Shown here: in pieces, positions 10,745 to 20,225 of the stretch
Position numbering within the stretch: the first letter of the stretch is position 1
Layout of the letters: each line of letters opens with the position of its first letter
From: Oceanospirillaceae bacterium
Lineage (GTDB): Bacteria > Pseudomonadota > Gammaproteobacteria > Pseudomonadales > Balneatricaceae
Assembly: GCA_023954795.1 (NCBI GenBank)
Contig: JAGSHA010000002.1
Location: forward strand, 1 to 45,957
Direction of reading: 5' to 3'
Length of the DNA: 45,957 nucleotides
Program-made: the position numbers and the translations under genes
The notes under the pieces: generated by a model
Seen by the model: the letters and a program-made list of their open reading frames with translations, nothing else
Databases searched by the model: none
What the model was told of the DNA's origin: nothing

Positions 10745-11236
10745 GTGGACATAATTTATATGGATCTGGAGGCCAGCGGGCTGGGTGCTGAGTCTTACCC
10801 GATTGAAGTTGCTTGGAAATGTCCTGCGACAGGCCTGAGTGATAACTTCTTTATTAACCCTGACAGCATTTCTCATTGGCGTTACTGGGATGAGTTTGCC
10901 GAAGAACTGCATGGTCTCGACCGCGAGCGATTGGTGACAGAAGGCATCAGTGCAGAGGCTGCGTGTCAGCGATTGAACGAAGCGTTGAAGGGTAAAACGC
11001 TGATCAGCGATGCGTTGGAGTTTGATTCTTTTTGGATGCGCCGCTTGTTTAAAGCCGTAGGGGTATCTTCAGAATTTACCATGGCCGGGCTGGACGCTAT
11101 TCTGAGTGCCGAAAGGCTCATTCAGTACCGGTTTATCGCGCGTAGCCAGTTTCGTCGACACCGGGCAATGCAGGATGTTGATGATCTGATTCTTGCCGTT
11201 GAGGCGGTTAGTGTTGAGCAGGCGGATGATTCCTGA
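10745..11236 (+). CDS. 3'-5' exonuclease-like (DEDD fold) protein
   Basis: GTG start immediately after upstream TGA; MDIIYMDLEASGLGAESYPIEVAW; RFIARSQFRRHRAMQDVDDLI. Confidence 0.65.
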   Translation: MDIIYMDLEASGLGAESYPIEVAWKCPATGLSDNFFINPDSISHWRYWDEFAEELHGLDRERLVTEGISAEAACQRLNEALKGKTLISDALEFDSFWMRRLFKAVGVSSEFTMAGLDAILSAERLIQYRFIARSQFRRHRAMQDVDDLILAVEAVSVEQADDS

Positions 11237-11254
11237 TTGGATAACGATATTTGA

Positions 11255-11296
11255 GACACAAAAAAGGCAGCTTAATTTAGCTGCCTTTTTTGTGTC
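11255..11296. terminator. bidirectional intrinsic terminator (convergent genes)
   Basis: GACACAAAAAAGGCAGCT-TAATTT-AGCTGCCTTTTTTGTGTC, perfect 18-bp inverted repeat. Confidence 0.92.
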
Positions 11297-11308
11297 TGTA
11301 GGAAGCGA

Positions 11309-12136
11309 TTACTCGTTCAGGCCTTCGAGGCCTGATTCCAACGCCAACGCCTCGCTAAGCTCAGAGAGAATGCTGCTGGAAAGGCCCGCGATCTCTGCCA
11401 CGTCCATGGGAAAGAAATCCCGAAGTTCAGCAATATCCGTTTTATTTCGACGTGCGGCGTTAATCACGCATGCTAGGTTAACCACGGCTGCGAGGGCAGA
11501 CGGGTCTTCAAATTCAGTTGGTTTTTTGTGTTGTAAAACAGCTTCGCCGAGTTCTGCCGGGAAAGACCACATGTTCAATAAAGCCTGGCCAGCCTGCGGT
11601 GTTACAAAATTGAGGCGCTCCATCTCCGCCTCGGAGCGGCTACAGCCGGTTTCATCAACCCGTGTCTGGATAGCTTGCGCTAATTTCGGTTTGGAAATGT
11701 GGAGCAAGAGGCGGCCAATGTTGTGAATCAAACCCACGGTAAAGGCCATATCAGCATCGGCTTTATCTGATTTTTCAGCGAAGAAACGTGCGGCAGTTGC
11801 AACGAAAAAAGCTTCAGACCAGAACTGCTTCAGGTCCAGGCCGTCTACGGACTTCACCGAGCCAACAACACCTGATGCAATCACCATTGTTTTGAGTCGT
11901 GCCATGCCCAGCATGATCACAGCTTCATCGATGGAAGATACTTTGCGGGATAAACCAAAATGGGCGGAGTTAACTAAGCGGAGGATTTTCAGGGAAAGTG
12001 TCTGATCCTTAGCAACCTTCTCTGCAATTTCGTCGTATTTGGCACCGGGATTGTTGAGTTGTTGAATCAGTTCTTTAACAACATCAGGTACATTTGGCAG
12101 CTTATTTGTTTGTTCCAGCAGTTCACGAATTTCCAT
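11309..12136 (-). CDS. HDOD domain protein
   Basis: LPNVPDVVKELIQQLNNPGAKYDEIAEKVAKDQTLSLKILRLVNSAHFGLSRKVSSIDEAVIMLGMARLKTMV. Confidence 0.92.
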   Translation of the reverse strand: MEIRELLEQTNKLPNVPDVVKELIQQLNNPGAKYDEIAEKVAKDQTLSLKILRLVNSAHFGLSRKVSSIDEAVIMLGMARLKTMVIASGVVGSVKSVDGLDLKQFWSEAFFVATAARFFAEKSDKADADMAFTVGLIHNIGRLLLHISKPKLAQAIQTRVDETGCSRSEAEMERLNFVTPQAGQALLNMWSFPAELGEAVLQHKKPTEFEDPSALAAVVNLACVINAARRNKTDIAELRDFFPMDVAEIAGLSSSILSELSEALALESGLEGLNE

Positions 12137-12253
12137 ATTGGCTCCTTAGAATACATCTTCCTGCTACGGGTAAATCTCTGATTAAAACAGGTGTATAGAT
12201 ACTAGGTTTAAGCCGAATATGAATATTTTTCAAATAATTGGATAAATTAAGAT

Positions 12254-12283
12254 AAAAATCAGCAGCCGGTGAGTCCGGCTGCT
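12254..12283 (-). terminator. intrinsic terminator
   Basis: AGCAGCCGG-TGAGT-CCGGCTGCT; minus-strand tail GATTTTTATC. Confidence 0.75.
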
Positions 12284-12303
12284 ACTTGGTGGGATACTAT
12301 CGG

Positions 12304-12672
12304 TTACTGGTTGAGCACTAGATTTTCGATCTGTTCACGCAGAGCGTCGTACTGGCCCATCTCTTCAGGCATGAAGTAGAGCTTGTAATAGCAGCGATCC
12401 ACCAGGCGGCCTTTGGCCCCGCGCACAGATTCTTTATAAGACCCAAACAGGTAGCTCATTTGAACATGGATAACGCGAGTATTTACCGGCACGGTTAGCT
12501 CGTGATGTTCCAGATCGAACCGGGTTTTGCTTTCTTTTATCGTGTAGAAAGAGACCTCGGCGACGTGATTCAGGTTGATCAGGAAGTTTGAAGTCACTGG
12601 CACCAGATGGCGTTGCTCCAGTCCGTTGTGTTCCATATAGATGCCGCAGTTTTTTCTGATCTTGATAAACAT
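12304..12672 (-). CDS. hypothetical protein
   Basis: ORF, likely start at MFIKIRKNCG (longer ORF to 12753), followed by terminator. Confidence 0.6.
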   Translation of the reverse strand: MFIKIRKNCGIYMEHNGLEQRHLVPVTSNFLINLNHVAEVSFYTIKESKTRFDLEHHELTVPVNTRVIHVQMSYLFGSYKESVRGAKGRLVDRCYYKLYFMPEEMGQYDALREQIENLVLNQ

Positions 12673-12885
12673 TGCTAATTCCTGAGAGCAATAAAGTTGA
12701 TATCGATTGAGCACTATTCTATTGCGGTTGTATGACGGATATCTTACAACCAAACGGCTCTATGACACTTTAGTCGCTCTGGCGTTAAGAGCCAGAAAAT
12801 CAGCAAAAAAGAAAATAATTCGGGTATGAGAAGTGGGAGGGGGAAGAAGGCAGATGACGGTTTGTCACCTGCCGGATGAGCTGTC

Positions 12886-14100
12886 TTACTGCTGGTATGA
12901 GCGTAGGAAGGTATCTATACGTTCGATTGCATCGGTTAAGTCATCTTCTCGAGGGAGAAAGACCAGACGAAAATGCTGGGTGTCAGGCATGTTAAAGCCA
13001 CTGCCCTGAACAATGAGAACCTTCTGCTGCTGTAGCAGATCCAGCGCCATTTTCTCATCATTTTTGATCGCGTACTTTTTGGCGTCCAGTTTAGGGAACA
13101 AGTACAACGCACCTTTAGGTTTTGTGCAGCTAACACCGGGAATATCGTTGAGCATTTCCCATGCAAGGTTACGCTGTTCATACAGGCGCCCCGTCGGGCA
13201 TGTCAGCTCATTGATACTCTGGTAGCCACCCAAAGATGTCTGAATTGCGTGTTGGGTCGGTACGTTGGAGCACAGTCGCATACTTGCCAGCATATCGAGG
13301 CCTTCGATGTAGTCTCGTGCCTGATGTTTCGGCCCGCTGACGATCATCCAGCCGGAACGAAAGCCTGCTGCACGGTAGGTCTTAGAGAGGCCATTAAAGG
13401 TAATGCACAGAACATCGTCGGCAAGGGATGCAATTGAAGTATGTTCAGCTTCGTCGTATAAAATCTTATCGTAGATTTCATCGGCGAAGATGATCAGGTT
13501 CTTTTCGCGTGCCAAATCGATAAGCTGCTGCAGAACCTCTTTTGGATAGACCGCACCCGTTGGGTTGTTCGGATTGATGATGACGAGTCCACGGGTACGC
13601 TCGGTGATCTTGCTACGGATATCTTCGACATCCGGTGCCCAATCAGACTGCTCATCACAGCGATAGTGGATTGGGTTACCGCCACTCAGACTGACAGCAG
13701 CGGTCCACAGCGGATAATCCGGCGCAGGGATCAGCATCTCATCGGTATCGTTCAGTAAGCCCTGCATTGCCATAACAATCAGCTCTGAAACGCCATTGCC
13801 GATGTATACGTCTTCAATGCCAACATTGCGAATCCCTTTGCGCTGGGACTCTTGCATGACGGCTTTACGGGCGGAAAACAAGCCTTTGGAATCGCAATAA
13901 CCCTGAGAGGCGGGCAGGTTGTAGATCACATCCTGTATGACCTCTTCCGGTGCATCAAAGCCCCACGGTGCCGGGTTGCCGATATTAAGTTTCAGAATGC
14001 GCTGGCCTTCTTCTTCCAGGCGCTTGGCTTCCTGCAACACGGGTCCACGGATATCGTAACAGACGTTGATCAGCTTGTTGGATTTGCGGATTACTGGCAT
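12886..14100 (-). CDS. alaA: pyridoxal phosphate aminotransferase, alanine transaminase AlaA-like
   Basis: Start MPVIRKSNKLINVCYDIRGPVLQEAKRLEEEGQRILKLNIGNPAPWGF; PLP lysine region FNGLSKTYRAAGFRSGWM. Confidence 0.88.
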   Translation of the reverse strand: MPVIRKSNKLINVCYDIRGPVLQEAKRLEEEGQRILKLNIGNPAPWGFDAPEEVIQDVIYNLPASQGYCDSKGLFSARKAVMQESQRKGIRNVGIEDVYIGNGVSELIVMAMQGLLNDTDEMLIPAPDYPLWTAAVSLSGGNPIHYRCDEQSDWAPDVEDIRSKITERTRGLVIINPNNPTGAVYPKEVLQQLIDLAREKNLIIFADEIYDKILYDEAEHTSIASLADDVLCITFNGLSKTYRAAGFRSGWMIVSGPKHQARDYIEGLDMLASMRLCSNVPTQHAIQTSLGGYQSINELTCPTGRLYEQRNLAWEMLNDIPGVSCTKPKGALYLFPKLDAKKYAIKNDEKMALDLLQQQKVLIVQGSGFNMPDTQHFRLVFLPREDDLTDAIERIDTFLRSYQQ

Positions 14101-14540
14101 CTTGTTGTCCTGAATAGCTTGCGTATCAGCACTAACTGAACGCAACCTACTGTTATCACTCAAATAAAAGATGCGTAATAATACGCGCTTTAACAGGCTA
14201 AAAACAGTCCAAAGGGCGCATGAACCGGCGATTTTGCCTTGGTTGGAAAGGTGCGTTTGAGTGATGGCCCAAAAAAACTGAACAATCTGAAGTGTCTGCA
14301 TATACAACGGTACTATCGTATTCGTTTGATATTTGTAGAGGTAATGATGCTTCACCGGCCTTTGGCAAAACACGATAAGCATTATGTCAGAGACTGTTGA
14401 GCATTATGGCGAGTGAATTTATGGATTGGTCCAGCTTGCCGAACACACCATAATCAGCGGTTATAAAGGCGTTATCGCGTCCATTCATCCTCCCTGAACT
14501 TTGAGCATGTAGGGAGTAACCAGAAGGATAATCAGTCTTC

Positions 14541-15209
14541 ATGAAGTCGTTCAAATGGATCTATGAGCATGTCCAGACCCATCTTTCAGGACAAGATATA
14601 GAAGCCTTGTTGCCCAACCCTCTGACCGTAGCTCAATTGTCTGAGGTACCAGACGATCGTTTGTTTTCTGATATGACGCGGCGCGTATTTCGTGCCGGGC
14701 TTAAGCACTCGCTGGTGGATAGTAAATGGCCTGAGTTTGAAAAAGCGTTTTTTGGCTTTGATCCCGTGAAAATTAGTTTGATGAGCGATGAACAGCTTGA
14801 AAACCTTATGCAGAATGACAAGTTGATCCGTCATTGGGGGAAAATAAAAGCGGCAAGGGTGAATGCTTTTATGGTGAGCAGTATTGCTGAAAAAGAGGGT
14901 AGTTTTGCTCGCTTTATCGCAAACTGGCCGTCTGACGATATTATTTCACTGTGGGCTTTTTTGAAAAAAGAAGGTGCTCAGCTAGGCGGAAACTCGGGGG
15001 CCTCTTTCTTACGCATGGTTGGCAAAGATACGTTCTTGCTGTCCGATGACGTTGTGGCCGCATTAAAAGCGCAAGGTCTTGTTGATAAAAAGCCGACCGC
15101 AAAGCGTGACTTATTGATCGTTCAGGATGCGTTTAATCAGTGGCAGCAAGAGTCGGGTCGGCCTCTGTGTCAAATCAGCCGCTTATTATCGTATACCGTT
15201 GGCTGGTAA
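14541..15209 (+). CDS. tag: DNA-3-methyladenine glycosylase I family protein
   Basis: SDDRLFSDMTRRVFRAGLKHSLVDSKWPEFEKAFFGFDP...RHWGKIKAARVNA; HhH-GPD-like. Confidence 0.7.
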   Translation: MKSFKWIYEHVQTHLSGQDIEALLPNPLTVAQLSEVPDDRLFSDMTRRVFRAGLKHSLVDSKWPEFEKAFFGFDPVKISLMSDEQLENLMQNDKLIRHWGKIKAARVNAFMVSSIAEKEGSFARFIANWPSDDIISLWAFLKKEGAQLGGNSGASFLRMVGKDTFLLSDDVVAALKAQGLVDKKPTAKRDLLIVQDAFNQWQQESGRPLCQISRLLSYTVGW

Positions 15210-15239
15210 CGCCTGAATGTGACGTGTCGAGACGTGTTG

Positions 15240-15275
15240 ATAAAAAGGGCCGCTGGGTAGTCAGCGGCCTTTGGC
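15240..15275 (-). terminator. intrinsic terminator downstream of YajG-like gene
   Basis: GGCCGCTG-GGTAGT-CAGCGGCC; minus-strand tail CTTTTTATC. Confidence 0.75.
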
Positions 15276-15285
15276 TATGAAGTCG

Positions 15286-15852
15286 TTACCTGAATAACAG
15301 GAAGTCCATCAGTTTCCTGTCAGCAAACGCACGGCTTAGTGTTTCACCGACCAGTGTGTTGAACAATTCTTCGTTGTCGGCCGGAGTGGGTGTGTTTACA
15401 AACGGTTTAGTCGTGTCAGTTTTGTATTTTCCGGTGTAATGCTGACCATTTTTTTCCACTTTAATCCGTAGCGTTGTTTGGGCGCTGACTTCCTGAAGTA
15501 GGTTCTTCATTTTGGCGTTGTAGGTCAGTTCATCCAGGTATACGGTCATGGTGAATTCGCCCGGTTGGAACTGTTTAACGCCCATGTCCTCCAGTGCATG
15601 TTCAACAGCATGTTCGAGCTGTTCTTGTGCATCGATAAGCGACAGCGGAGCGGTGTTTTTCAGGCGGTCAATGCGTTGCCCGATCAGCGCTGAGTTACGT
15701 GTGTCCTCAGCCTTAACATGGATCATCGTATCGGCTGGAAGTTTCTGAGACGCGTTGATTTTGGGGTGCAAGTCCAGATTTTGCGCCGGTAAACCGGAGC
15801 AGCCACTTAGTATGGCAGCAGCGAGCAAAGTAGCAGAAAGCGCTTTAATCAT
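15286..15852 (-). CDS. YajG family lipoprotein
   Basis: LSATLLAAAILSGCSG lipobox; DTRNSALIGQR. Confidence 0.75.
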   Translation of the reverse strand: MIKALSATLLAAAILSGCSGLPAQNLDLHPKINASQKLPADTMIHVKAEDTRNSALIGQRIDRLKNTAPLSLIDAQEQLEHAVEHALEDMGVKQFQPGEFTMTVYLDELTYNAKMKNLLQEVSAQTTLRIKVEKNGQHYTGKYKTDTTKPFVNTPTPADNEELFNTLVGETLSRAFADRKLMDFLLFR

Positions 15853-15856
15853 TGGG

Positions 15857-16432
15857 TTACTCCATGTCAGGAATCATTGATGGTTCCAGTGTATCTATAT
15901 AGTCGGCAAGAGTGTCGGCAAGCTTACGCAGAGGCTTTTTACCGGGCTGTTCTAATAAAATTTCACCTGATTCATTATCAATACTGAGGAAATAATCGCC
16001 ATCAGGTTCCGTGCACGCAAAGAAAAATGTTAGAGGACGTTTTTGTTTACGGGTTGCCAGTGCATGCCCGATCAAATTGCTTCTCAGGCGCTCCAGATCA
16101 TCATTATTCCAGACCTGCAGCAAACTGAGCTCTCCGTCTTCTGATTTTGCTGGTAGCGGGTCAGACCAATAACGGCTATAGAATTCGATCAGATCAGGGT
16201 GTACTTCCACTTCCAGTGCTTCGCCCAGTCGATTAAACATGGACAGTTCTTCCGTTTGTTTCGTCGGCCGCCATGCAACTTTGTCCCCATCCTTTAAGCT
16301 GTCCAGAGTATCTCCGGTGTAACAGACTGATTGCCATTCTGATTCATAGATCGCTATCGGTGGCTGGGGTTGTAGGGCTTGTTGCTTCTCAATAAAGCGA
16401 TCCAGCGCGGCAGAAACAGATTTATCAGTCAT
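15857..16432 (-). CDS. syd: SecY-interacting protein Syd
   Basis: MTDKSVSAALDRFIEKQQA; PDLIEFYSRYWSDPLPAKSEDGELSLLQVWNNDDLERLRSNLIGHALATRKQKRPLTFFFACTEPDGDYFLSIDNESGEILLEQPGKKPLRKLADTLADYIDTL. Confidence 0.9.
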   Translation of the reverse strand: MTDKSVSAALDRFIEKQQALQPQPPIAIYESEWQSVCYTGDTLDSLKDGDKVAWRPTKQTEELSMFNRLGEALEVEVHPDLIEFYSRYWSDPLPAKSEDGELSLLQVWNNDDLERLRSNLIGHALATRKQKRPLTFFFACTEPDGDYFLSIDNESGEILLEQPGKKPLRKLADTLADYIDTLEPSMIPDME

Positions 16433-16839
16433 TCTCTTCTCGGTCAGTTTTGCAATGAGAGTGGGGTATGTGGGTACTCTATATGGTTCAAATTCACCAG
16501 TTCAAGCGTTTGCTCAAAACAGGCAAAATTAGTTTCACATGGGTGTAGCGGTTCAACCGCATATGGATAGCCTGATTCTTGACCAAGAAAATATGGGCGT
16601 TCGCGGGCTGGTAAGAGATCAGCGCGGGAGTTGGGCTTAAGTCTATAGCGGGTTTATAGAGAAAAAGGCCGGTGAGTTGATGGCAAAATAACCAGAATTG
16701 AACAGCTTTTAAGCATTTGGGAATAAAAGAAATTTTTTTCAATTAAGTGTTTGACAAGCAAATCAAATTCCGTAAAATTCGCACTCCGTTCAGGGCACTA
16801 AACCTTGAGCGACACGATTGGCGACAATCTGAAACATCT

Positions 16840-16916
16840 GGAGCGGTAGTTCAGTTGGTTAGAATACCTGCCTGTCACGCAGGGGGTCGCGGGTTCGAGT
16901 CCCGTCCGTTCCGCCA
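16840..16916 (+). tRNA. tRNA-Asp (anticodon GTC)
   Basis: GGAGCGGTAGTTCAGTTGGTTAGAATACCTGCCTGTCACGCAGGGGGTCGCGGGTTCGAGTCCCGTCCGTTCCGCCA; cloverleaf and CCA encoded. Confidence 0.98.
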
Positions 16917-16985
16917 CTCTTAATCTTCGGGTTAAGGACTTCTTCACAATGTGCCGTGAAGATTTTAATATGGTCAGCCTTTAGT

Positions 16986-17061
<76 letters not shown>

Positions 17062-17253
17062 CTAATTTCCTTCTCTTGCTCATCATTAAATTCCCCTCGT
17101 AGAAACATCCATATAGCAACCATTCTTCGGTTGTGGTTTTGATTTATTCACAGTAGTCTCGATATTCCTGTACTTGTTGGTATGCCACATTCTAGAGTGG
17201 CGAGCCTTATCGGCAAGGCTTGTGACGTGGCGTGCTCTTTGGTGTTTTAGATC

Positions 17254-18177
17254 ATGAAAAAGATTGATAGTCGTACTCTCGTTAATTTATGCCCTGATCC
17301 CATCATTGGTGTAGATGCCAAAGGTCTAATTAATCTGTTTAATGCAGCGGCGCAAAGGCTGTTGGGGTATAGCAGCGAAGATGTCGTTGGGCGTCTGCAT
17401 ATCTCAGAGATCTACACCAGTCTTGATCACGCTAAAGAGATCAAACGGCTAATCCAGAGTGATGATTTTGGTGAGCGTGGTTTCGTAGAGGGGTATGAAA
17501 CCGTCTTAAAAAGCGCGCTCGGTCAGGAAATCCCTATTCGACTGTCGGCATCATTGCTCGAAGAGCGTGACGGTGGTGGAAGTGTTGGATTCTTCCATGA
17601 TCTCAGCGAACGAAAACGCCTGGAAGAGAAGCTGAAGAAGCAGTCGATTACCGATGAGCTAACCGGTTTATACAATCAACGCCATTTCTACGGCGTGTTA
17701 TCGGTAGAGATGGATCGGGCTGAGCGCTATCAGTCTCCGTTAAGCCTAATCTGTGTGGATTTGGACAATCTAAAACAAGTGAATGATCAGCTCGGACATC
17801 TCGAAGGCGATCGCATTTTGAGAGATGTCAGTCGTGCGCTTCAGGAATGCAGTCGCAGTGTGGACGCGTGTTTTCGTTATGGCGGAGACGAGTTTATGAT
17901 TTTGGCGCCACAAACAGACTGTATTGAGTCAGCGCAACTGGCTGAGCGGATTCGTATGCGGTTTAACGAAATCTGTCGTTACAGCGCAGATCTGGGTAAT
18001 ACTGTTGTGATTAATGCATCATTGAGTCTGGGGGTGACAGATACGTTGGCGCTCGAAGATGTAGATCACTTTATCCAGCGTGCGGATTTGGCGATGTATG
18101 AGGCAAAGAATGCTGGTGGGAATCGGACGATGATGATTAAGCGGCAGGTTGCAGATAAAGTCGAGGCAGAGGTGTAA
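17254..18177 (+). CDS. PAS-GGDEF diguanylate cyclase
   Basis: PAS N-terminus (LVNLCPDPIIGVDAKGLINLFNAAAQRLLGYSSEDVVGR); RYGGDEF active site; RSVD five residues upstream = canonical RxxD I-site. Confidence 0.93.
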   Translation: MKKIDSRTLVNLCPDPIIGVDAKGLINLFNAAAQRLLGYSSEDVVGRLHISEIYTSLDHAKEIKRLIQSDDFGERGFVEGYETVLKSALGQEIPIRLSASLLEERDGGGSVGFFHDLSERKRLEEKLKKQSITDELTGLYNQRHFYGVLSVEMDRAERYQSPLSLICVDLDNLKQVNDQLGHLEGDRILRDVSRALQECSRSVDACFRYGGDEFMILAPQTDCIESAQLAERIRMRFNEICRYSADLGNTVVINASLSLGVTDTLALEDVDHFIQRADLAMYEAKNAGGNRTMMIKRQVADKVEAEV

Positions 18178-18185
18178 CGCAAAGG

Positions 18186-18272
18186 TTACATCTCTGTAGC
18201 GTCATCGAAAAAGTCATCATCGTCATAGTCTTCGTTCAGCAGTTCCAGTAGCTCTTCAGTGTAGTCTTCCAT
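18186..18272 (-). CDS. candidate acidic microprotein (28 aa) MEDYTEELLELLNEDYDDDDFFDDATEM
   Basis: Short ORF on minus strand not in ORF track; purine-rich AAAGGGA upstream of ATG; strongly acidic composition. Confidence 0.45.
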   Translation of the reverse strand: MEDYTEELLELLNEDYDDDDFFDDATEM

Positions 18273-18372
18273 TGTTTTTCCCTTTCGTGTTTGATTTTGC
18301 ATAACAGTATGAGTTTAAGGTTACAGCTGTGTGACGTTGAGCTGCGTATACCGTTGTTTTGGGCTTCTTTCC

Positions 18373-19299
18373 ATGTCTTATATTGATCCTATACAGTCAA
18401 TGCGTCTTGATCAGCTGGATCTTCCGGTGTGTGCCGAACAGGGCGTCTCTCTTTATCTGCTCCGTATGGATTCAATCCACCCGCAGGTAAGTGGTAATAA
18501 GTGGTTTAAGTTGCGTTATAACCTGTTGGATGCCAAAACGTCAGGCTGTGATCGTGTGATCAGCTTTGGTGGTGCGTATTCCAATCATTTGCATGCTCTG
18601 GCCTGGGCGGGCTGTGAAATGGGTATTCAGACGTTGGGTATCGTACGCGGAGAGCCTGAATACGCGAACAATCCAACCCTGCGTGACGCGCAACGCTGGG
18701 GCATGACGCTGAAGTTTGTCAGTCGAAGTGAATACCGTCTACGGGAGGATATGCTCTACCACAAAGCACTATGTTCAACTTACCCCGGTTCTAGCATAGT
18801 CCCCGAGGGTGGCAGTAATGCGCTGGCGGTAAGAGGTTTTGCAGATCTGTTTAATCATGACTGTTGGCGTGTGCTACCTGAACCTGATCTGCTGGTGTCG
18901 GCATGTGGTACCGGTGGTACCTTAGCCGGACTCATTGCAGCTAAACCCGCAGTGACTGGAGTTTTGGGGATCCCGGTGCTTAAAGGGGGGGCGTTTCTGA
19001 AGCGTGATATTCAGTCTCTGCTGGCGGAGGTCGGAGCTGGTTCTGTCTCAAACTGGCAGTTGGATCTCGACGGTCATGAGGGGGGATATGCCAAACTCAG
19101 TGCAGAGCTCATTGAATTTATGCGTCAATTTGAAATGCAGACAAAAATTGAGCTAGATCCTGTTTACACCGGTAAGATGATGTTTCGCTTACATAAACTG
19201 ATTGCTCAAGGTAAATTCAGCCGCGGAACTAAAATCGTTGCAATTCATACGGGTGGATTGCAGGGGCGACGAGGTTTTCTTGAGCGTGGTCTTTTATAA
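18373..19299 (+). CDS. 1-aminocyclopropane-1-carboxylate deaminase / D-cysteine desulfhydrase family PLP enzyme
   Basis: SGNKWFKLRYNLLDAKTSGCDRVISFGGAYSNHLHALAWAG; VSACGTGGTLAGL. Confidence 0.85.
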   Translation: MSYIDPIQSMRLDQLDLPVCAEQGVSLYLLRMDSIHPQVSGNKWFKLRYNLLDAKTSGCDRVISFGGAYSNHLHALAWAGCEMGIQTLGIVRGEPEYANNPTLRDAQRWGMTLKFVSRSEYRLREDMLYHKALCSTYPGSSIVPEGGSNALAVRGFADLFNHDCWRVLPEPDLLVSACGTGGTLAGLIAAKPAVTGVLGIPVLKGGAFLKRDIQSLLAEVGAGSVSNWQLDLDGHEGGYAKLSAELIEFMRQFEMQTKIELDPVYTGKMMFRLHKLIAQGKFSRGTKIVAIHTGGLQGRRGFLERGLL

Positions 19300-19342
19300 T
19301 AGCGTCTGTGGGCATCTATAACGGGACAACATTGGAGAACAA

Positions 19343-20224
19343 ATGGATTACTTTCGTAATGTCGGTCTGATCGGGCGTCTGGGTAGCAAACAGGTGATCG
19401 ATACCATGAAGCACCTGATTCGCTTTCTGGGCGACCGCGGAATTACCTGTGTTCTGGATCAAAAAATTGCTGAGGTGATGCCAGGTCACGGCCAGCAGGT
19501 GAGCAAACAGAAGATGATGGGGGAGATATGTGACCTCGTGATCGTTGTGGGTGGCGACGGCAGCTTATTGGGTGCAGCGCGCTCATTAGCGTTGTCTCAC
19601 ATCCCTGTTCTGGGTGTAAACCGCGGTAATCTGGGCTTCCTGACCGATATTGCTCCGCAGGAGATCGAAGAGAAGGTCGGCGAAGTATTAGAAGGTAAAT
19701 ATACCGTCGAAAGCCGCTTTTTGATCGATGTTACCGTGAAACGCGATGGTGTTCCTGTGGGAGAAGCGACAGCGCTGAACGACTGTGTGCTGCACCCAGG
19801 TAAGGCTGCGCGTATGATCCAGTTCGAGCTTTATATCGAAGGGCAGTTTGTCTATACCCAGCGTTCTGACGGCATTATTGTGTCTACGCCGACAGGTTCG
19901 ACAGCGTACGCGCTCTCGGGTGGCGGTCCTATCATGCATCCGAAGCTGGACGCGTTGGTGTTGGTGCCGATGTTCCCGCATACCTTGTCCAGTCGTCCGA
20001 TTGTGGTGGATGGGAACAGTGAACTGAAGATGGTGATCGGTGAGCAGAACGAAACTTATCCGACAATCTCTTGTGATGGCCAAAATCATATTAACTGTGC
20101 GCCAGGCGATACAATTACCATTCATAAGAAGCCTCATAAACTCAAGCTTATCCACCCGCTGAACTACGATTTCTATAGCACCTGCCGTGAAAAGCTCGGG
20201 TGGGGTACGAAGCTGGGAGACTGA
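19343..20224 (+). CDS. nadK: NAD kinase
   Basis: VVGGDGSLLGAAR, GVNRGNLGFLTDI, RSDGIIVSTPTGSTAYALSGGGPIMHP. Confidence 0.96.
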   Translation: MDYFRNVGLIGRLGSKQVIDTMKHLIRFLGDRGITCVLDQKIAEVMPGHGQQVSKQKMMGEICDLVIVVGGDGSLLGAARSLALSHIPVLGVNRGNLGFLTDIAPQEIEEKVGEVLEGKYTVESRFLIDVTVKRDGVPVGEATALNDCVLHPGKAARMIQFELYIEGQFVYTQRSDGIIVSTPTGSTAYALSGGGPIMHPKLDALVLVPMFPHTLSSRPIVVDGNSELKMVIGEQNETYPTISCDGQNHINCAPGDTITIHKKPHKLKLIHPLNYDFYSTCREKLGWGTKLGD

Positions 20225-20225
20225 T

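Noticed and set aside
19688-20155. 155-aa antisense ORF in nadK
   Set aside because: Shadow ORF opposite a conserved gene.
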